Shown piece after piece: positions 52,446-62,817 of a DNA stretch of 64,000 bases. The translations under genes and the position numbers were made by a program. The notes beneath the pieces were generated by a model, which was not told the DNA's origin, searched no databases, and saw only the letters and a list, made by a program, of their open reading frames with translations. Origin of the DNA: Paracoccus sp. MKU1 (lineage in GTDB: Bacteria > Pseudomonadota > Alphaproteobacteria > Rhodobacterales > Rhodobacteraceae); contig NZ_LLWQ01000225.1 in assembly GCF_001447385.1 (NCBI RefSeq), forward strand, positions 1 to 64,000, written 5' to 3'. The stretch's first letter is position 1. Each line of letters starts with the position of its first letter.

Positions 52446-53837
52446 ATGCTTTCCACCCGTCTACCGCCACCGCGCCGCCTGCTTTGCGCCGGCCTTTGCC
52501 TGCTGGTGCTGATCGCGGCGCTTTTCATCCCCCTGCCGGGCCGCGCCCAGGCCTTTGCCACCGACGAGCGCGGCCTGCTGACCGCGGCACCGGTGCTGGA
52601 AAAGGTCACCCCCGCCGTGGTCAACATCGCCGTGCGCGCGGAAACCGCGGTGCCGATGAACCCGCTTTACAACGATCCGTTCTTTCGCCGCTTCTTCGAC
52701 CTGCCGCCCGGCACCGTCCGCCAGCCGCGGCTGAGCGCGGGGTCCGGCGTGATCGTCGATGCCGAGAAGGGCTATGTGCTGACCAACCATCACGTCATCG
52801 CCGACGGGACGGAGATCGGCGTCACGCTGAAGGATGGCCGGGCGCTGCGGGCCGAGCTGATCGGCAGCGATCCGGCGACCGACATCGCGCTGTTGCAGGT
52901 CGGGGCCGACGATCTCACCGCTGTCGAGATCGCCGATTCCGATGCGGTCAAGGTCGGCGATTACGTCATGGCCATCGGCAACCCCTTCGGCCTGGGCCAG
53001 ACCGTGACCTCGGGCATCGTCAGCGCGCTTGGCCGCAGCGGCATCAACCGCGACGGCTACGAGGATTTCATCCAGACCGATGCCTCGATCAATCCCGGCA
53101 ATTCCGGCGGGGCGCTGGTGGACAGCCAGGGGCGGCTGATCGGCGTCAATACCGCGATCCTGTCGCCCGCCGGCGGCAATATCGGCATCGGCTTTGCCGT
53201 GCCCGCCAACATGGCGATGGCGATCATGCACCAGCTCTTGCAGCATGGCGAGGTGCGGCGCGGCCTCTTGGGCGTGGCGATCCAGAACCTGACGCCGGAC
53301 CTGGCCACGGCCCTGGGGCTTGGGGACGACATCCGCAACGGCGCCGTCATCGCCAGCGTCGAGCCGGGATCGGCGGCCGAGGCGGCGGGGCTGGAGGCGG
53401 GCGACGTGGTGCGGGCCGTCGATGGCGTGCCCCTGCGGGGCGGCGCCGATCTGCACAACCGCATCGGCCTGCTGTCGGTGGGCGACCGCATGCGGCTGAC
53501 GGTGCTGCGCGACGGCCAGGAGCTGGAGCTGACCGCGACCATCCGCGACCGGGCCGAGGCCGCCAGCGCTTGGCTGGAGGGCACGCCGCTGGCCGGGCTG
53601 CACCTGCGCGAGCGGCGGTCGGAGGGTGGTCCGGGCGGGCTGGAGGTCGAAAGCGTCGCTCCGGACAGCAGCGCCGCGCGGCGCGGCTTTCGCGCCGGCG
53701 ACGTGATCCTGGCGGTCAACCGCCGCCCGGTGGCGACGCTCGATGCGCTGCGCGCGGCCCTCGGCGCCGCCCGCCTGCCGCTGGTGGTCGGGCTGATCCG
53801 CGACGGCCGCCGCGTGCTGACCATCATCGAGGGCTGA
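52446..53837 (+). CDS. DegP/DegQ-family periplasmic serine protease
   Basis: 463 residues: a signal peptide (LLCAGLCLLVLIAALFIPLP), a trypsin-like domain with the triad His116 (TNHHV), Asp146 (ATDIALL) and Ser220 (NPGNSGGAL), and two PDZ domains (about 265-350 and 375-460). It degrades or refolds damaged envelope proteins. Placement after two hsp20 genes makes a protein-quality-control block, though a 490 bp gap suggests its own promoter. Confidence 0.92.
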   Translation: MLSTRLPPPRRLLCAGLCLLVLIAALFIPLPGRAQAFATDERGLLTAAPVLEKVTPAVVNIAVRAETAVPMNPLYNDPFFRRFFDLPPGTVRQPRLSAGSGVIVDAEKGYVLTNHHVIADGTEIGVTLKDGRALRAELIGSDPATDIALLQVGADDLTAVEIADSDAVKVGDYVMAIGNPFGLGQTVTSGIVSALGRSGINRDGYEDFIQTDASINPGNSGGALVDSQGRLIGVNTAILSPAGGNIGIGFAVPANMAMAIMHQLLQHGEVRRGLLGVAIQNLTPDLATALGLGDDIRNGAVIASVEPGSAAEAAGLEAGDVVRAVDGVPLRGGADLHNRIGLLSVGDRMRLTVLRDGQELELTATIRDRAEAASAWLEGTPLAGLHLRERRSEGGPGGLEVESVAPDSSAARRGFRAGDVILAVNRRPVATLDALRAALGAARLPLVVGLIRDGRRVLTIIEG

Positions 53838-53939
53838 GCGCCCGGTCGCGTAGGGTACATGTATGGCAGGCTGCGCTATTGCGTGCCGGGCCAATCCCAT
53901 TATGACTGGCAGCGCCATTCAGCCCCGGGGGAACGCCAG

Positions 53940-54620
53940 ATGCGCATGCGCGACACTTTCATCAAGCCCATGCACCGCGAGGGCATCCGCTTCGTGGCGA
54001 TCTTCGCCGCCGTGACGCTGGTGCTGTTCCTGATCTGGGAACCCCTGGGCTGGATCGGGGTCGGCCTGACCGTCTGGTGCTATTACTTCTTCCGCGACCC
54101 CGAGCGGGTGACGCCCGCGCGCCCCGGGCTGATTGTCAGCCCGGCGGATGGCGTCGTCTCGCTGATCGAGCCGGCGGTGCCGCCGGCCGAGCTGGGCATG
54201 GCCGACATGCCCCTGACCCGGGTCAGCGTGTTCATGAGCGTCTTCAACTGCCATGTGAACCGCAGCCCCGTGGCGGGCGAGGTGGTTTCGGTCGCCTATC
54301 GGCCGGGCAAGTTCTTCAACGCCTCGCTGGACAAGGCCAGCGTGGACAATGAACGCAACGGTCTGCGCATTCGCATGGAGGACGGGCGCGACCTGGCCGT
54401 GGTGCAGATCGCCGGCCTCGTGGCCCGCCGCATCGTCTGCTTCGTGAAGCCGGGCGACCGGCTGCGCACGGGCGAGCGGTTCGGCCTGATCCGCTTCGGC
54501 TCGCGGCTGGACGTCTATCTGCCGCCGGGCGTGGCGCCCTTGGTCGAGATCGGCCAGACCATGGTCGCGGGCGAGACGGTGATCGCCGAACTGGGGCAGG
54601 CCGGGCAGGCGGAGGCGTGA
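53940..54620 (+). CDS. psd: Phosphatidylserine decarboxylase (short form)
   Basis: 226 residues from the ATG at 53940, with GGGGGAAC upstream. Membrane segments lie at residues 17-50, and the pyruvoyl-forming pair is Gly187-Ser188 in RFGSRLDV, the self-cleavage site of the short alphaproteobacterial/archaeal-type enzyme. [10 protein letters not shown] and [14 protein letters not shown] are family motifs. It makes phosphatidylethanolamine from the product of PssA. Confidence 0.94.
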   Translation: MRMRDTFIKPMHREGIRFVAIFAAVTLVLFLIWEPLGWIGVGLTVWCYYFFRDPERVTPARPGLIVSPADGVVSLIEPAVPPAELGMADMPLTRVSVFMSVFNCHVNRSPVAGEVVSVAYRPGKFFNASLDKASVDNERNGLRIRMEDGRDLAVVQIAGLVARRIVCFVKPGDRLRTGERFGLIRFGSRLDVYLPPGVAPLVEIGQTMVAGETVIAELGQAGQAEA

Positions 54621-55363
54621 TGGATCAACCCACTGGCCCGCAGACCGAGTTTTCTCTGGTCCAGCTCTTGCCCAACATGCTGACCATCGTCGCGGTCTGC
54701 CTTGGGCTGACCGCCATCCGCTTCGGCGTGCAGGGCGACTACATGCGGGCCGTGCTGCTGATCATTGCCGCCGGCATCCTCGACGGCATCGACGGGCGGA
54801 TCGCGCGGCTGCTGGGCTCGTCCAGCAAGATCGGGGCCGAGCTGGATTCGCTGGCCGATTTCCTGAATTTCGGCGTGGCCCCGCCGCTGATCCTGTATTT
54901 CTGGGCGCTGCGGGATTTTCGCGGCCTGGGCTGGATCTGCGTGCTGGTCTTTGCCGTCTGCTGCGTGATCCGGCTGGCGCGCTTCAACGTCTCCAGCAAA
55001 TCCGAGGAGACGCAGCGCGACAGCGCCTATTTCGAGGGCATCCCCTCGCCTGCCGGGGCGCTTCTGGTGATGCTGCCGATGTATCTGTCCTTCGCCTTCG
55101 CCGACCGGCCGGTGCTGCCGCAGATCCTGGTCTGCCTGCACATGATCCTGGTCGGGCTGCTGCTCATCAGCCGGATCCCGACCTGGTCCTTCAAGACCAC
55201 CAAGATCTCGCGCGAGAACGTCAAGTTCTTCCTTGTCGGCGTGGCCTTTGTCGGGGCGGCGCTGCTGACCTTCGCCTGGGTGACGCTGATCGCGCTTTGC
55301 CTTGGTTATATCGCCATGGTCATCTGGGCCTGGATCGATCGGGAACGTCCCTCAAGCCGATAA
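54620..55363 (+). CDS. pssA: CDP-diacylglycerol-serine O-phosphatidyltransferase
   Basis: 247 residues from the ATG at 54620, overlapping the psd stop (TGATG). The CDP-alcohol motif is complete: Asp58-Gly59, Ala62-Arg63, Gly72, Asp76 and Asp80. About six to eight membrane helices follow. It makes phosphatidylserine at the inner membrane. Order psd-pssA is typical of alphaproteobacteria. Confidence 0.95.
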   Translation: MDQPTGPQTEFSLVQLLPNMLTIVAVCLGLTAIRFGVQGDYMRAVLLIIAAGILDGIDGRIARLLGSSSKIGAELDSLADFLNFGVAPPLILYFWALRDFRGLGWICVLVFAVCCVIRLARFNVSSKSEETQRDSAYFEGIPSPAGALLVMLPMYLSFAFADRPVLPQILVCLHMILVGLLLISRIPTWSFKTTKISRENVKFFLVGVAFVGAALLTFAWVTLIALCLGYIAMVIWAWIDRERPSSR

Positions 55364-55372
55364 GGAACGGCC

Positions 55373-55993
55373 ATGGATATCGAAGCCATCCAATCCTCCT
55401 ATTCCCGCTGGGCGCCGATCTATGACCGGACCTTCGGGGCAGCGACCAATATCGGCCGGCGCCGGGCGGTGGACTACATCAACCGCCGCGGCGGCACCGT
55501 GCTGGAGGTCGGCGTCGGCACCGGGCTGTCGCTGGAACATTACGGCCCGCAGATGCAGGTGACCGGCATCGATTTCAGCCAGGACATGCTGGACAAGGCC
55601 ATCGCCAAGGTGCAGCGGCTGGGGCTGAAGCAGGTGCATGAGCTGCGCCAGATGGATGCGCGGGCGCTGGATTTCCCGGACGACCATTTCGACACGGTGA
55701 CGGCGATGCATGTCCTGTCGGTCGTGCCCGAACCCGAGCGGGTGATGGCCGAGATCGCCCGGGTCTGCAAGCCCGGCGGCAAGGTCGTCATCACCAACCA
55801 TTTCGCGCGCGAGAGCGGTGCGATGGCGGCGGTGGAGCGGGTTTTCGCACCCTTGGCCAATACCATCGGCTGGCATTCCGATTTCCGCATCGAAAGGGTG
55901 CTCGGGCAGGAATCGCTGGTGCTCGAGGAACGCCGCACCCTGCCGCCGCTGGGGATGATGACCTTTCTGGTGCTGGGCAAGGTCGCGGGCTGA
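55373..55993 (+). CDS. pmtA: Phosphatidylethanolamine N-methyltransferase
   Basis: 206 residues. The SAM loop is VLEVGVGTGLSLEHYG, then VTGIDFSQDMLDKA and FDTVTAMHVLSVVPEPERV, all as in Rhodobacter/Sinorhizobium PmtA. It methylates phosphatidylethanolamine three times to phosphatidylcholine. It lies 9 nt after pssA, so the operon covers the path from CDP-diacylglycerol to phosphatidylcholine. Confidence 0.92.
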   Translation: MDIEAIQSSYSRWAPIYDRTFGAATNIGRRRAVDYINRRGGTVLEVGVGTGLSLEHYGPQMQVTGIDFSQDMLDKAIAKVQRLGLKQVHELRQMDARALDFPDDHFDTVTAMHVLSVVPEPERVMAEIARVCKPGGKVVITNHFARESGAMAAVERVFAPLANTIGWHSDFRIERVLGQESLVLEERRTLPPLGMMTFLVLGKVAG

Positions 55994-56065
55994 GGCAGGG
56001 CAGGGCGCGGGACCTCCGCTTTTCGCCGCCGGCCATCGCGGGGTTTCCGCCGCGCGCCGGGGCGG

Positions 56066-56078
56066 TTATCTGCGGGGC
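56066..56078 (+). promoter_or_regulatory. Candidate -10 box of a leaderless DUF4186 transcript
   Basis: TTATCT (56066-56071) ends 8 nt before the A of the ATG, and the sequence to the start codon resembles that before the tyrA leader peptide at identical spacing. The -35 (TTTCCG at 56044) is weak. Confidence 0.45.
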
Positions 56079-56462
56079 ATGACCATTCAGGACGATGTTT
56101 TCGAGCGGCTGGCCCGCTCCGCCTTCCGCAGCCGCTTTCGCCTGGGCCCGAAAGAGCGCGCCTATGCCGATGCCAGGGGGCGGGGGACGATTGCCGCCCA
56201 TGCGCGCGATTTCATCGCCGCCCGGCTGGCACCGGCCGATCCGCCGAACGATGGCCGGCAGACCCCGATGCGCGGCCATCCGGTCTTTGTCGCCCAGCAT
56301 GCCACCGCCTGCTGCTGCCGCTCCTGCCTGCAAAAATGGCACCGCATCCCGCAGGGCCGGATGCTGAGCCCCGAGGAGCAGGCCTGGATCGTCGATCTGC
56401 TGATGCGCTGGATCGACCGCGAGATGGGTTTCCCTTCGCCCCGCGAAAGATCCGTCGAATAA
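56079..56462 (+). CDS. DUF4186 domain protein
   Basis: 127 residues. The family pattern is FRSRFRLGPKERAYADARG, then TPMRGHPVFVAQHATACCCRSCLQKWHRIPQGR, with Cys/His positions that suggest a metal site, and ending in a DLLMRWI helix. Its function is unknown; members are widespread and often single genes. No ribosome site is visible and the -10 box is close, so the message may be leaderless. Confidence 0.8.
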   Translation: MTIQDDVFERLARSAFRSRFRLGPKERAYADARGRGTIAAHARDFIAARLAPADPPNDGRQTPMRGHPVFVAQHATACCCRSCLQKWHRIPQGRMLSPEEQAWIVDLLMRWIDREMGFPSPRERSVE

Positions 56463-56666
56463 GCGGCGCCCATACGCTGTGCGATTCCCGTATCGGGCGA
56501 CGTGGCCTTCTGCCCGACGGCCAGGCAGAAAGCCCCGACCCTCCAGAGCGCGTTCATTCTGCTTCGGATCCGGGAGCGGGCCTCAATCGCCTGCCGTTTC
56601 ACGCCCGCGGTCCTGGGCTCCCGCCGGCTCAGAAACTGATTTCAACGAATCGGAGTTTATGTTAAT

Positions 56667-56676
56667 TGATTAATCA
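56667..56676. promoter_or_regulatory. AT-rich palindrome in a convergent gap
   Basis: TGATTAATCA is a perfect palindrome in an AT island between two converging genes (56463-56744). On the minus strand it lies in a promoter-like run, TTGACT-N16-TAAACT, that would point toward the 3' end of the DUF4186 gene. No regulator gene is next to it; it may be a leftover of a TetR-type promoter. Nothing else in this gap can be supported. Confidence 0.4.
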
Positions 56677-56744
56677 GTCAAGTTGTGGTGGTTTGACGTG
56701 TTATTGACTGCCGGGCCTTCGGGTCCGGCCTCTCTCTGTTCGCC

Positions 56745-57857
56745 TCAGGCCAGGAAGCGGCGGAACTGCCGCAACGCCAGCCAGAACAGCACGGCGCCGA
56801 TCAGCGCCAGCGCCAGAAGCTGCGGCCAGACCACGCCCAGCCCGGCCCCCCGGAACAGGATGCCCTGCGACAGGATCACGAAATGCGTGTTGGGCGCCAG
56901 CGACATGACCGCCTGGATGATGTCGGGCATGCTTTCGCGCGGCGTCATGCCGCCGGACAGCACCTGCAAGGGAAACAGCACCAGCATCAGCAGCAGCCCG
57001 AATTGCGGCATCGAGCCGGCGACCGTGGCCAGGAAGATGCCCATCGAGGTGGTCGCGAACAGCATCAGCGCCGCCGCGGCGATGAACAGCGGCACCGAAC
57101 CCGCCACCGGCACCTGCAAGGCCATCTGCACCACCACGGTGATCGCGAAGCTCGAGGCCAGCAGCACGACAAGCCCCATGGACCAGATCTTGGACAGCAT
57201 GATCTCGGCCGCCGTCACCGGCATGACCAGCAGATGCTCGACGGTGCCATGCTCTTTCTCGCGGATCAGGGCGGCGCCGGTCAGGATGATCGACAGCATG
57301 GTGACGGCATCGATGACGCTGTTGATCGCGCCGAACCAGCCTGCGTCCAGCGCCGGATTGTAGCGTGCCCGCAGCGCCAGTTCGACGGGCAGGGCGGTGT
57401 CCTCGCGATGGCCGGCCAGGAACTCCTGGACCTCGGCGCTGACGATCTGCTGGACATAGCCGCTGCCGGTGAAGGCCTGGCTCATGCGGGTGGCATCGAC
57501 GTTCAGCTGGATCGCCGGATGGCGCCCGGCCAGCAGGTCGCGCTGGAAATCGGGCGGGATGTCCAGCGCGAACGTATCCAGCCCCTCGTCCATGCGGCGG
57601 TCCATCTCGGTGGTGGAGATCAGCCGCGGCGTGCCGAAATAGGGCGGGGTGAAGGCCGAAACGATGCGCTCGGACAGGGTCGAGCGGTCCTCGTCCACCA
57701 CGGCGATGGCGGCATTGGACAGGCTTTCGGGCATCGCCTTCGATTCGGTATAGATCGACAGCGAGAAGGCATAGACGATGAGCAGCAGCATGGCCGGGTC
57801 GCGCCACAGCCCGCGCAGTTCCTTGATGCCCAGGTTCCAGACGTTGCGCAGCCTCAT
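56745..57857 (-). CDS. ABC-2 type exporter permease (YhhJ-like)
   Basis: 370 residues: one N-terminal helix, a large periplasmic domain (residues 50-180), then five to six helices with the ABC-2 sequence [13 protein letters not shown] and [17 protein letters not shown]. It overlaps the upstream ATPase gene by ATGA. It is the last gene of the yhiI-rbbA-yhhJ-type exporter. Confidence 0.88.
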   Translation of the reverse strand: MRLRNVWNLGIKELRGLWRDPAMLLLIVYAFSLSIYTESKAMPESLSNAAIAVVDEDRSTLSERIVSAFTPPYFGTPRLISTTEMDRRMDEGLDTFALDIPPDFQRDLLAGRHPAIQLNVDATRMSQAFTGSGYVQQIVSAEVQEFLAGHREDTALPVELALRARYNPALDAGWFGAINSVIDAVTMLSIILTGAALIREKEHGTVEHLLVMPVTAAEIMLSKIWSMGLVVLLASSFAITVVVQMALQVPVAGSVPLFIAAAALMLFATTSMGIFLATVAGSMPQFGLLLMLVLFPLQVLSGGMTPRESMPDIIQAVMSLAPNTHFVILSQGILFRGAGLGVVWPQLLALALIGAVLFWLALRQFRRFLA

Positions 57858-60583
57858 TTCGCCTGTTTCCTCAGCAGCAGGGCGCTAAGCCCCAGGATGA
57901 CCGGGATGGCCGCCGCCAGCGCCGCGAAGGCCATGCCCAGATCGTCGAAGCCCAGCCCCTTCGAGAACGCCCCGCGCGAGGCGATGATGAAATGCGTGGT
58001 CGGATAGACCTCGCCGATGGCGCGGCCCACGCCTTGCAGCGAGGAGACCGGATCCAGCAGCCCGGAATATTGCGCGCCGGGGATCATGGTCAGCAGCACG
58101 GTCGCGAACAGCGCCGCCGCCTGGCTGCGCATGAACGAGGAAATCAGCAGCCCCATGGCCGTGGTGGCGCCGACGTAAAGCAGCGCGGCCAGCGTAAAGG
58201 CCGTCAGGCTGCCGGTGAAGGGCACGCGGAAGGCGAAGACCGCGAAAGCCGTCATCAGCGCAAAGTTCAGCATGGCCAGCGCCACATAGGGCAATTGCTT
58301 GCCGATCAGGAATTCCAGCCGCGTGACGGGCGTGACGTAGAAATTGATGATCGAGCCCAGCTCTTTCTCGCGCACGACGCTGAGCGTGGTCAGCACCGCC
58401 GGGATCAGCAGCAAGAGCAGCGGGATCACCGCCGGCACCATGGCGACCAGGCTTTTCACGTCCGGGTTGTAGCGGAACCGCGTCACCAGCTCGAAGTCGC
58501 CTTGCACCGCCTGATCGCCATGGGCCTCGCGCGTCTTGCGCATGATCCAGTCGGCATGCATGCCCTGGACATAGCCCTGCACGGTCTCGGCCCGGGTCGG
58601 GTTGGCGCCGTCGATCCAGGCGCCGACCTGCACCGGGCTGCCGCGCGCCAGGTCGCGGGCAAAGCCGGGCGGGATCTCGACGGCCAGGGCCAGCTGGCCG
58701 GTGCGCATGCGCGCGTCCATCTGCTCGTAATCCGCCAGGGGCTCGGTCTCGGTGAAATAGCGCGAGCCTGCGATGTCCAGCACATAGTCGCGCGAGGTCG
58801 TGGTCTGGTCGCGGTCGAGGACGGCGAAGCTCAGGTCCTCGACATCCATGTTGATGCCGTAGCCGATGACGAACATCAGGATCAGGCTGCCGACCAGCGC
58901 CAGGGTCAGCCGGATCGGATCGCGCCGGAGTTGCAGCGATTCCAGCCGGGAATAGCTGAGCATCCGCCGCAGGCTGAACCAGCCGCCGGGCGCCGCCGGC
59001 GCCTCGGGCGCATCGGCAAGCGGCACGGGCGGGGGCTCGTCGCCGATCGCCTCTTGCAGATAGGCGACGAAGGCGTCGTCCAGCGTGGCCGCGCCCTTGG
59101 CCCGCTTGATCGCCTCGGCCGTGTCGCTGACCAGCACCCGGCCGGCATGCATCAGCGAGATGCGGTCGCACAGTTCGGCCTCGTTCATGAAATGGGTCGA
59201 GACGAAGATCGTCACCCCGTCATGGCGCGACAGCTCGCCCAGGATACGCCAGAAGGCGTCGCGCGCCACCGGATCGACGCCCGAGGTCGGCTCGTCCAGG
59301 ATCAGGATCTCGGGGCCGTGGATCATCGCCACGGCCAGCGACAGGCGCTGGCGGATGCCCAGGGGCAGGGCGTCGGGCAATTCGTCCGCCACGCCCGCCA
59401 GCCCGAAACGCTCGATCATCTGCCCGACGCGGTCCGTGACCTGGCCGGCCTCCATGCCGAACAGCCGCGCGTGCAGGTCGAGGTTCTGCCGCACCGTCAG
59501 TTCGGAATAGAGCGAGAAGGACTGGCTCATGAAGCCGACCCGGTGGCGCACCGCCATGTCCGAGGGGTCGAGTTCGGCGCCGAACAGCCGCGCCGTGCCC
59601 TCGCTGGGCTCGAGCAGGCCGGTCAGCATCTTCATGGTGGTGGTCTTGCCGCAGCCGTTCGAGCCGAGAAAGCCGAAGATCTCGCCCTTGTCGATGCGGA
59701 AGCTGACATTATCGACGGCGGTGAAGTCGCCGAAGCGCATGGTCAGGTGCCGGGCCTCGATGGCGGTCTCGCCGTCCTCGGCCCGGCGCGGCGGGATCGA
59801 GACCGGCTCGTGCCCGCGCCTTTCGCTGTCGGGCAAGAGCGCGATGAAGGCGCGGTCCAGATCCTCGGCCCCGGTGCGGGCCAGCAATTCGGCCGGGCTG
59901 CCGGTGGCCAGCACCCGGCCCGCATCCATCGCCACCAGCCAGTCGAAGCCGGCGGCTTCCTCCATATAGGCGGTGGCGGTGATCACGCTCATGCCGGGGC
60001 GGTCGCGGCGGATGCGCGCGATCAGTTCCCAGAACTGGCGGCGCGACAGCGGATCGACGCCGGTGGTCGGCTCGTCCAGGATCAGCAGGTCCGGGTCGTG
60101 GATCAGCGCGCAGCACAGGCCCAGCTTCTGCTTCATCCCGCCGGAAAGCTTGGCGGCGGGGCGGTCGCGAAACGGCGACATGCCGGTCGCCGCCAGCAGC
60201 GCGTCGATGCGGCGCGCGCGCTCGGCCGGGCCGTGGCCGAAAAGCCGGCCGAAGAAATCCAGGTTCTCGGCCACCGACAGCGTCGGATAAAGGTTCCGGC
60301 CCAGCCCCTGCGGCATATAGGCGATGCGCGGGCAGATCTGGGCGCGGTGGTGCGCATCGGCCATGTCGCCGCCAAGGACACGGATCCGGCCCTGCTGGAT
60401 CACCCGCGCCCCGGCGATCAGCGAGAGCAGGCTGGACTTGCCGACGCCGTCGGGACCGATCAGCCCGACCATGCGCCCGGCGGGGATCGCCAGCGACACC
60501 CCGTCCAGCGCCACGACCTTGCGATAGCGCAGCGAAACGCCGGCGATCTCGGCGACCGGCGGGGGATCGGGCAGGGCGGTCAT
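57854..60583 (-). CDS. RbbA-like fused protein: two ABC ATPase domains plus ABC-2 permease
   Basis: 909 residues. Domain 1 has [19 protein letters not shown] and [10 protein letters not shown]; domain 2 has GSNGCGKTT, a changed signature [12 protein letters not shown] and [10 protein letters not shown]; the C-terminal third (from about residue 540) is an ABC-2 permease with [16 protein letters not shown]. This is the RbbA/YhiH layout. E. coli RbbA is reported to bind ribosomes, but the operon with a HlyD protein and a YhhJ permease argues for export across the envelope. Confidence 0.9.
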   Translation of the reverse strand: MTALPDPPPVAEIAGVSLRYRKVVALDGVSLAIPAGRMVGLIGPDGVGKSSLLSLIAGARVIQQGRIRVLGGDMADAHHRAQICPRIAYMPQGLGRNLYPTLSVAENLDFFGRLFGHGPAERARRIDALLAATGMSPFRDRPAAKLSGGMKQKLGLCCALIHDPDLLILDEPTTGVDPLSRRQFWELIARIRRDRPGMSVITATAYMEEAAGFDWLVAMDAGRVLATGSPAELLARTGAEDLDRAFIALLPDSERRGHEPVSIPPRRAEDGETAIEARHLTMRFGDFTAVDNVSFRIDKGEIFGFLGSNGCGKTTTMKMLTGLLEPSEGTARLFGAELDPSDMAVRHRVGFMSQSFSLYSELTVRQNLDLHARLFGMEAGQVTDRVGQMIERFGLAGVADELPDALPLGIRQRLSLAVAMIHGPEILILDEPTSGVDPVARDAFWRILGELSRHDGVTIFVSTHFMNEAELCDRISLMHAGRVLVSDTAEAIKRAKGAATLDDAFVAYLQEAIGDEPPPVPLADAPEAPAAPGGWFSLRRMLSYSRLESLQLRRDPIRLTLALVGSLILMFVIGYGINMDVEDLSFAVLDRDQTTTSRDYVLDIAGSRYFTETEPLADYEQMDARMRTGQLALAVEIPPGFARDLARGSPVQVGAWIDGANPTRAETVQGYVQGMHADWIMRKTREAHGDQAVQGDFELVTRFRYNPDVKSLVAMVPAVIPLLLLLIPAVLTTLSVVREKELGSIINFYVTPVTRLEFLIGKQLPYVALAMLNFALMTAFAVFAFRVPFTGSLTAFTLAALLYVGATTAMGLLISSFMRSQAAALFATVLLTMIPGAQYSGLLDPVSSLQGVGRAIGEVYPTTHFIIASRGAFSKGLGFDDLGMAFAALAAAIPVILGLSALLLRKQAK

Positions 60584-61650
60584 TGCACCAGGTTGGAGAG
60601 CGTGTCGGGCCAGCCCGCCTCGGCGTCGATGCGCACATAGGCGGTGCCGGGCAGGCCGGTCTTGACGTAATTGCTGTATTTGCGCAGCAGCTCGGGATCG
60701 ACCTGGGCGCGGACGCGGAACATCAGCTTTTCACGTTCCTCGGCGGTCTCGACGGTCTTGGGCGTGAACTGCGCCACATCCGCGACATAAGAGATCCGCG
60801 CCGGGATCACGTATTGCGGGGCGGCGTCCATCACCAGCCGCGCCTCGGCCCCGACCTCGACCCGGCCGGCCTGCGCGGTCGGCAGGAAGAAGGTCATGTA
60901 GACGTCCTCCAGATCGACCAGGTTGAGGATGCGCCCGCCCGCCGCGACGATCTCGCCCTCTTGCGCGATGCGGTATTGCACCCGGCCGTCGCGCGGCGAT
61001 TCCAGCGTCGCGTCACCGATCTGCACCTCGACGGCCTCGATCGCCGCCCGGGCCGCGTCCACCGCCGCCTCGGCATCGACCACCTGGGCGCGGGCGGTGC
61101 CGATCCCGGCCTCGGCGGCGGCAAGGTTCGCCTCGGCCGAGGCCAGCGCCGCCTGCGTCTCGCGTCCCGAGGCCCGCACGTCGTCCAGCACCTGCTGCGA
61201 GGCGACATTGCTGCGCGCCAGGCTTTCGGTGCGCGCCAGCCGGGCGGCGGCCGCATCCGCAGCCGCCCGCGCCTGTTCGACCGCGGCCTCGGCCGCCTTG
61301 TGCTGCGCCTCGGCCTGGGTCACCAGGCTCTGTGCGGTCTCGACCCCGATGCGGGCCCGGCGCAGCTGCGCCTCGGCCTGCCGCTTCTGCGCGTCGAGTT
61401 GCAGCGTGTCCATCTGCACCAGCACTTCGCCCTTGCGCACGAACTGGCCCTCGGCGGCCTGGATGCGGGCGATGCGCCCGGCCGACAGGGCGGAAATGTC
61501 GATCTCGGTCGCCTCGATCCGGCCATTGCCCGAGGCGATGCCGGCAAGCTGGCCGTCCCGCGACAGGTTCTGCCAGGCCAGCCAGCCGACGACGGCCAGA
61601 ACGACGGCGGCCGCAGCCCCGCCCCACCAGGATCCTGCCTTGCCTGCCAT
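60580..61650 (-). CDS. HlyD-family membrane fusion protein (YhiI-like)
   Basis: 356 residues from the ATG at 61650, with GGAGG 7 nt upstream. One N-terminal membrane helix ([17 protein letters not shown]) is followed by lipoyl halves that flank a long Ala-rich coiled coil (residues 75-200) and a beta-barrel end. It should bridge the ABC exporter to an outer-membrane channel. Its stop overlaps the RbbA-like start (TGATG). It heads the operon. Confidence 0.9.
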   Translation of the reverse strand: MAGKAGSWWGGAAAAVVLAVVGWLAWQNLSRDGQLAGIASGNGRIEATEIDISALSAGRIARIQAAEGQFVRKGEVLVQMDTLQLDAQKRQAEAQLRRARIGVETAQSLVTQAEAQHKAAEAAVEQARAAADAAAARLARTESLARSNVASQQVLDDVRASGRETQAALASAEANLAAAEAGIGTARAQVVDAEAAVDAARAAIEAVEVQIGDATLESPRDGRVQYRIAQEGEIVAAGGRILNLVDLEDVYMTFFLPTAQAGRVEVGAEARLVMDAAPQYVIPARISYVADVAQFTPKTVETAEEREKLMFRVRAQVDPELLRKYSNYVKTGLPGTAYVRIDAEAGWPDTLSNLVQ

Positions 61651-61970
61651 GCACGACCTCCGCAATCAATAAAGACGGCGCCGGAACGCCCCTGGCACCG
61701 GCGGCGCGAATCGCTTCGCCATGCAACAATAACCGTCCTGCGCGCGGCGCGCCTTGACGAAAATGCGCGCGGCACCCGGCGCGTTTCGGCGGCAGCATCG
61801 CCGCAACCTTATGGAAATCTTGCGGAAAGCCTGCGGGGCAGGGGGCGGGCGCCCAGCCAAAGGGATAGGTTGTCGGGTCTTGTGACGCTCGGTAATCTTT
61901 TCTCCGACGCCATGGCAACCTTTTGCAGGCCCCGTGTTCAGGCTCTCATGCTCAGGCCCCCAGTGACATC
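61651..61970. other. Divergent promoter gap
   Basis: These 320 bp lie between the exporter operon and the LuxR-type gene and must hold both promoters. I found no strong inverted repeat or short gene. Confidence 0.3.
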
Positions 61971-62771
61971 ATGCGCGAGCTGATCGAAGTCCCGCCGACC
62001 CGCAAGCGGCTCAAGGAGATCTTTCTCGATCGCGATCAGCGACAGCAGCATCCTGCCGAGATGCTGAACTGCGTCGCGCATATGATCCTGGCCATCGACG
62101 AGCCCGAGGAGATGGTCATGGTGGCACTGGAATACATGGCGCGCCGGCTGGGGGTGTGCCGGGGCGATCTGGGCTTTCCGTCGCCGCGCGACCCGATCTA
62201 TGCGCCGGTCGTCGTGCATTACAATCTCGGCACCGATCCCTTGCGCTGCGACGACGCGACCTATCGCAACCACAGCATGGTGTTCCGGCAGGCCTGGGGG
62301 CAGCCCGGGCCGGTGGCCTGCGACGACGTCGTCTCGCACCCGCTGCTGGCGGACAGCCGCGATGAGTTCCTGGCCATCGAAAGCCGGTCGATCCTGTTCC
62401 AGCGCCTGTCCTTTGCGCATCGGACCGTCGGCATGATGTGCCTGGACTATACGCATGACGCCCATGCCTGGACCGATGCCGACAAGGGCTTCGTGCGCGA
62501 GTTCACCGCCAGCTTCCTTGGCCCGCTGGCCGGGATCAGCCACCACTGGCACGGCAAGACCGGGGCGCAGGCCGACGGCCCTTCGCGCCGGCCCTCGCTG
62601 GCCGAGCTGGAGGCGATCCGGCTGGCCGCGCAGGGCCTGAGCTGTGACGAGATCGGCGAGGCGCTCGGCAAGTCCCGCCGCACCATCGAGAACCAGCTGC
62701 GCAATGCGCGCATCGGCTTGCAGGCCTCGAACCGCAGCGAACTGATCCGCAAATGCGAGGTCTGGCTCTAG
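61971..62771 (+). CDS. LuxR-type transcriptional regulator
   Basis: 266 residues from the ATG at 61971 (MRELIEVPPTRKRLKEIF); a TTG at 61923 is the alternative and no ribosome site is clear for either. A GAF-like N-terminal domain (about 45-195) is followed by a C-terminal LuxR helix-turn-helix: LAELEAIRLAAQGLSCDEIGEALGKSRRTIENQL. The effector is unknown. It is divergent from the ABC exporter operon and may control it. Confidence 0.82.
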   Translation: MRELIEVPPTRKRLKEIFLDRDQRQQHPAEMLNCVAHMILAIDEPEEMVMVALEYMARRLGVCRGDLGFPSPRDPIYAPVVVHYNLGTDPLRCDDATYRNHSMVFRQAWGQPGPVACDDVVSHPLLADSRDEFLAIESRSILFQRLSFAHRTVGMMCLDYTHDAHAWTDADKGFVREFTASFLGPLAGISHHWHGKTGAQADGPSRRPSLAELEAIRLAAQGLSCDEIGEALGKSRRTIENQLRNARIGLQASNRSELIRKCEVWL

Positions 62772-62773
62772 GC

Positions 62774-62797
62774 CCCGGGCCGGCGGACCGGCCCGGG
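62774..62797. terminator. Strong bidirectional stem-loop
   Basis: CCCGGGCCGG (62774-62783), loop CGGA, and CCGGCCCGGG (62788-62797) give a perfect 10-bp GC stem in the 46 bp between two convergent genes. It has no T run but its place makes it a shared transcript end. Confidence 0.7.
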
Positions 62798-62817
62798 TCG
62801 GGGGCGCGATCCGGGGC

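Noticed and set aside
51948-53837. N-terminal extension of DegP to an upstream ATG
   Set aside because: The frame is open, but the protein has a signal peptide exactly at the 52446 start, and the upstream sequence is not conserved-looking.
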